A stretch of 6,498 bases of DNA. Origin: an uncultured Clostridium sp. (lineage in GTDB: Bacteria; Bacillota; Clostridia; TANB77; CAG-508). The stretch covers positions 1 through 6,498 of the forward strand of contig CAMMFK010000070.1 in the NCBI GenBank assembly GCA_946496115.1, in the 5' to 3' direction. Numbering within the stretch: the stretch's first letter is position 1; every line of letters begins with the position of its first letter. Below are positions 5,256-6,498 of this stretch, in pieces. The translations under genes were made by a program, and so were the position numbers. The notes below the pieces were generated by a model that saw only the letters and a list, made by a program, of their open reading frames with translations, made no database searches and was not told the DNA's origin.

Positions 5256-6491
5256 ATGAAACACAAAGATACTCTTGATGAAGTAGTTAGTCTAGTAAAC
5301 AATTCAACAAATGGTTATTATCTTGCAGGGGATGTTAGAGATTTACTCGCAAGTAAAAAACTAAATATGACATTTGTAGCAAAAAACTTAAGCTATTTAG
5401 TGGATAATGTTTCGAGTAACAAATTTGCAAGACTAATGAATTTTATTTCAATGGAAGAAGAAGTAAGCAATTCTATGCTTCAAAATATAAGTGCATTTTT
5501 AGATAGATTTAAAAAACGTGACATTTCAGATAAAGATGTGGAAATATTTTTTGAAGCTTTTAAATGTTTGCCAAATAGCGACAAATATTTAAAGTCTAAC
5601 TTAGGAAAAATAATAGATTCTGTGAGTGTTGGAGTTTTATTTGAACTGTCTCCTGAATTAAAAAAATTAAAAAAGTTATCTATAAGATTTGCTAAAAAGA
5701 TAGATGATAATATAAACAAAAACCAAGATGAAGTATGTAAGCATATATTAATAAAAAGTTTAAGAAAAGGTACACAGAGTGCGAATATTAGTTTAAAAGA
5801 TATAAATGATTATTCTTTAACTTTGCAAATTTTACTTAGAGAACTGCTAAATAGTGAGCATAAAAGATTTTCAGATATGAGAAAAGTTGGCGCAGGCGTT
5901 TATAGCAATGTGTATCAAATTGGAACTAAAATAATAAAAGTAGGAGCTCCAAGGCAAACGCATAAAATACCAAATCATAGAAGAATTTTGCAACCAATTG
6001 TAAGGAAAGAACTTACAAACGGAATGGGTGAACCAATTGGTAGTATTGAAATAACTGACGAAGTTGATACAAGTAAAGAAACATTAAGCAAAATAACAGA
6101 AGAAGATTTATATAAAATATATAAGGAACTTAGAGCAGATGGAATTGTATGGGGAGACCCTAAAATTGATAATTTAGGAGTTCTAAAAAGAGAGAATAAA
6201 CCAACTCTTAAAGGAAAAGATTTTTACGTAGCACCTAATTCAGTAGGATTTAGGTCAGAGATTTTTCCTAAACCATTACAAAGAGGAGATTTTGTAATTA
6301 CAGATTTAGATTATTTGTATTACGAGAATGATAAAGACAAGAAGGTAAATAAAAATTCGTATGTTTTAAAGTTTGAAAGAAGATATAGAAGTGAAGCTGA
6401 GCAAGAAATCAAAATGAAAGAAAATATGAGGCAAAAAGAAGTAGATACAATAAAATTGAAAGACGAAGAAAACAGACAAGATGATAGATAA
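5256..6491 (+). CDS. Uncharacterised protein with atypical protein-kinase-like C-terminal domain
   Basis: 411 residues. Residues 1 to about 200 are helical-looking and charged, with no motif I recognise. From about 209 a kinase-like fold appears: a glycine-rich loop GAGVYSNVY (212-220); KIIKVG with Lys228 in the place of the ATP-binding lysine; a stretch rich in basic residues (HKIPNHRRILQPIVRKE) where helix C would be; WGDPKIDN (299-306) as catalytic loop, with Asp301, Lys303 and Asn306 matching HRDxKxxN; and VITDLDYLYY, with Asp350 or Asp352 as the metal-binding aspartate in place of DFG. All core catalytic positions are present, so it may be active rather than a pseudokinase. The last 45 residues are very charged and may form a helix. 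No membrane segment. CAGGAG at 5245-5250, 5 bases before the ATG, and the 23-base gap indicate an operon with the HD gene. The stop lies seven bases before the window end. Kinase-like fold is inferred from motifs only. Confidence 0.75.
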   Translation: MKHKDTLDEVVSLVNNSTNGYYLAGDVRDLLASKKLNMTFVAKNLSYLVDNVSSNKFARLMNFISMEEEVSNSMLQNISAFLDRFKKRDISDKDVEIFFEAFKCLPNSDKYLKSNLGKIIDSVSVGVLFELSPELKKLKKLSIRFAKKIDDNINKNQDEVCKHILIKSLRKGTQSANISLKDINDYSLTLQILLRELLNSEHKRFSDMRKVGAGVYSNVYQIGTKIIKVGAPRQTHKIPNHRRILQPIVRKELTNGMGEPIGSIEITDEVDTSKETLSKITEEDLYKIYKELRADGIVWGDPKIDNLGVLKRENKPTLKGKDFYVAPNSVGFRSEIFPKPLQRGDFVITDLDYLYYENDKDKKVNKNSYVLKFERRYRSEAEQEIKMKENMRQKEVDTIKLKDEENRQDDR

Positions 6492-6498
6492 AAACATT

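Noticed and set aside
1..6498. Alternative genetic code with TGA as tryptophan
   Set aside because: None of the eight genes ends in TGA, but the tryptophans I checked are TGG and all frames are intact without TGA readthrough; eight stops are too few to infer avoidance.

Overview
The window is AT-rich chromosomal-type DNA with A/T-biased codons, dense same-strand genes and purine-rich AAAGGA/AGGAG ribosome binding sites. This points to a low-GC Bacillota lineage, most likely a Clostridia-like or uncultured gut organism; that placement is inferred from style and protein families, not proved. Every tryptophan codon I checked is TGG and no gene needs TGA read as sense, so the standard bacterial code fits. 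All eight genes lie on the + strand.

Left part (1-2084): the 3' part of an L,D-transpeptidase gene (peptidoglycan cross-linking) overlaps by 13 bases an RsmB/NOP-family m5C RNA methyltransferase. A small two-knuckle zinc-ribbon protein with a hydrophobic Gly/Cys-rich insert follows, then a DUF2085 membrane protein.

Middle (2085-4677): a cysteine synthase (CysK/CysM family) gene stands alone between two intergenic elements of 140 and 139 bp. The elements share the same ends, CAATATATATTC...attg, as terminal inverted repeats around GC-rich cores. Next comes a membrane-anchored serine hydrolase of the class A beta-lactamase/penicillin-binding fold, with its own good promoter candidate. A third, unrelated structured GC-rich inverted repeat follows it and looks like a long bidirectional terminator.

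Right part (4678-6498): a likely two-gene operon holds a stand-alone HD-domain metal phosphohydrolase and, 23 bases later, a 411-residue protein with an unrecognised helical N-terminal half and a divergent protein-kinase-like C-terminal half. The kinase motifs are a GAGVYSNVY loop, a lysine, GDPKIDN and ITDLD.

Functional links are loose: two extracytoplasmic cell-wall proteins, RNA modification, cysteine metabolism, and the HD/kinase-like pair. The points most worth pursuing are the twin inverted-repeat elements bracketing the cysteine synthase gene and the HD plus atypical-kinase pair. I see no phage structural genes, transposase, CRISPR array, tRNA or rRNA.
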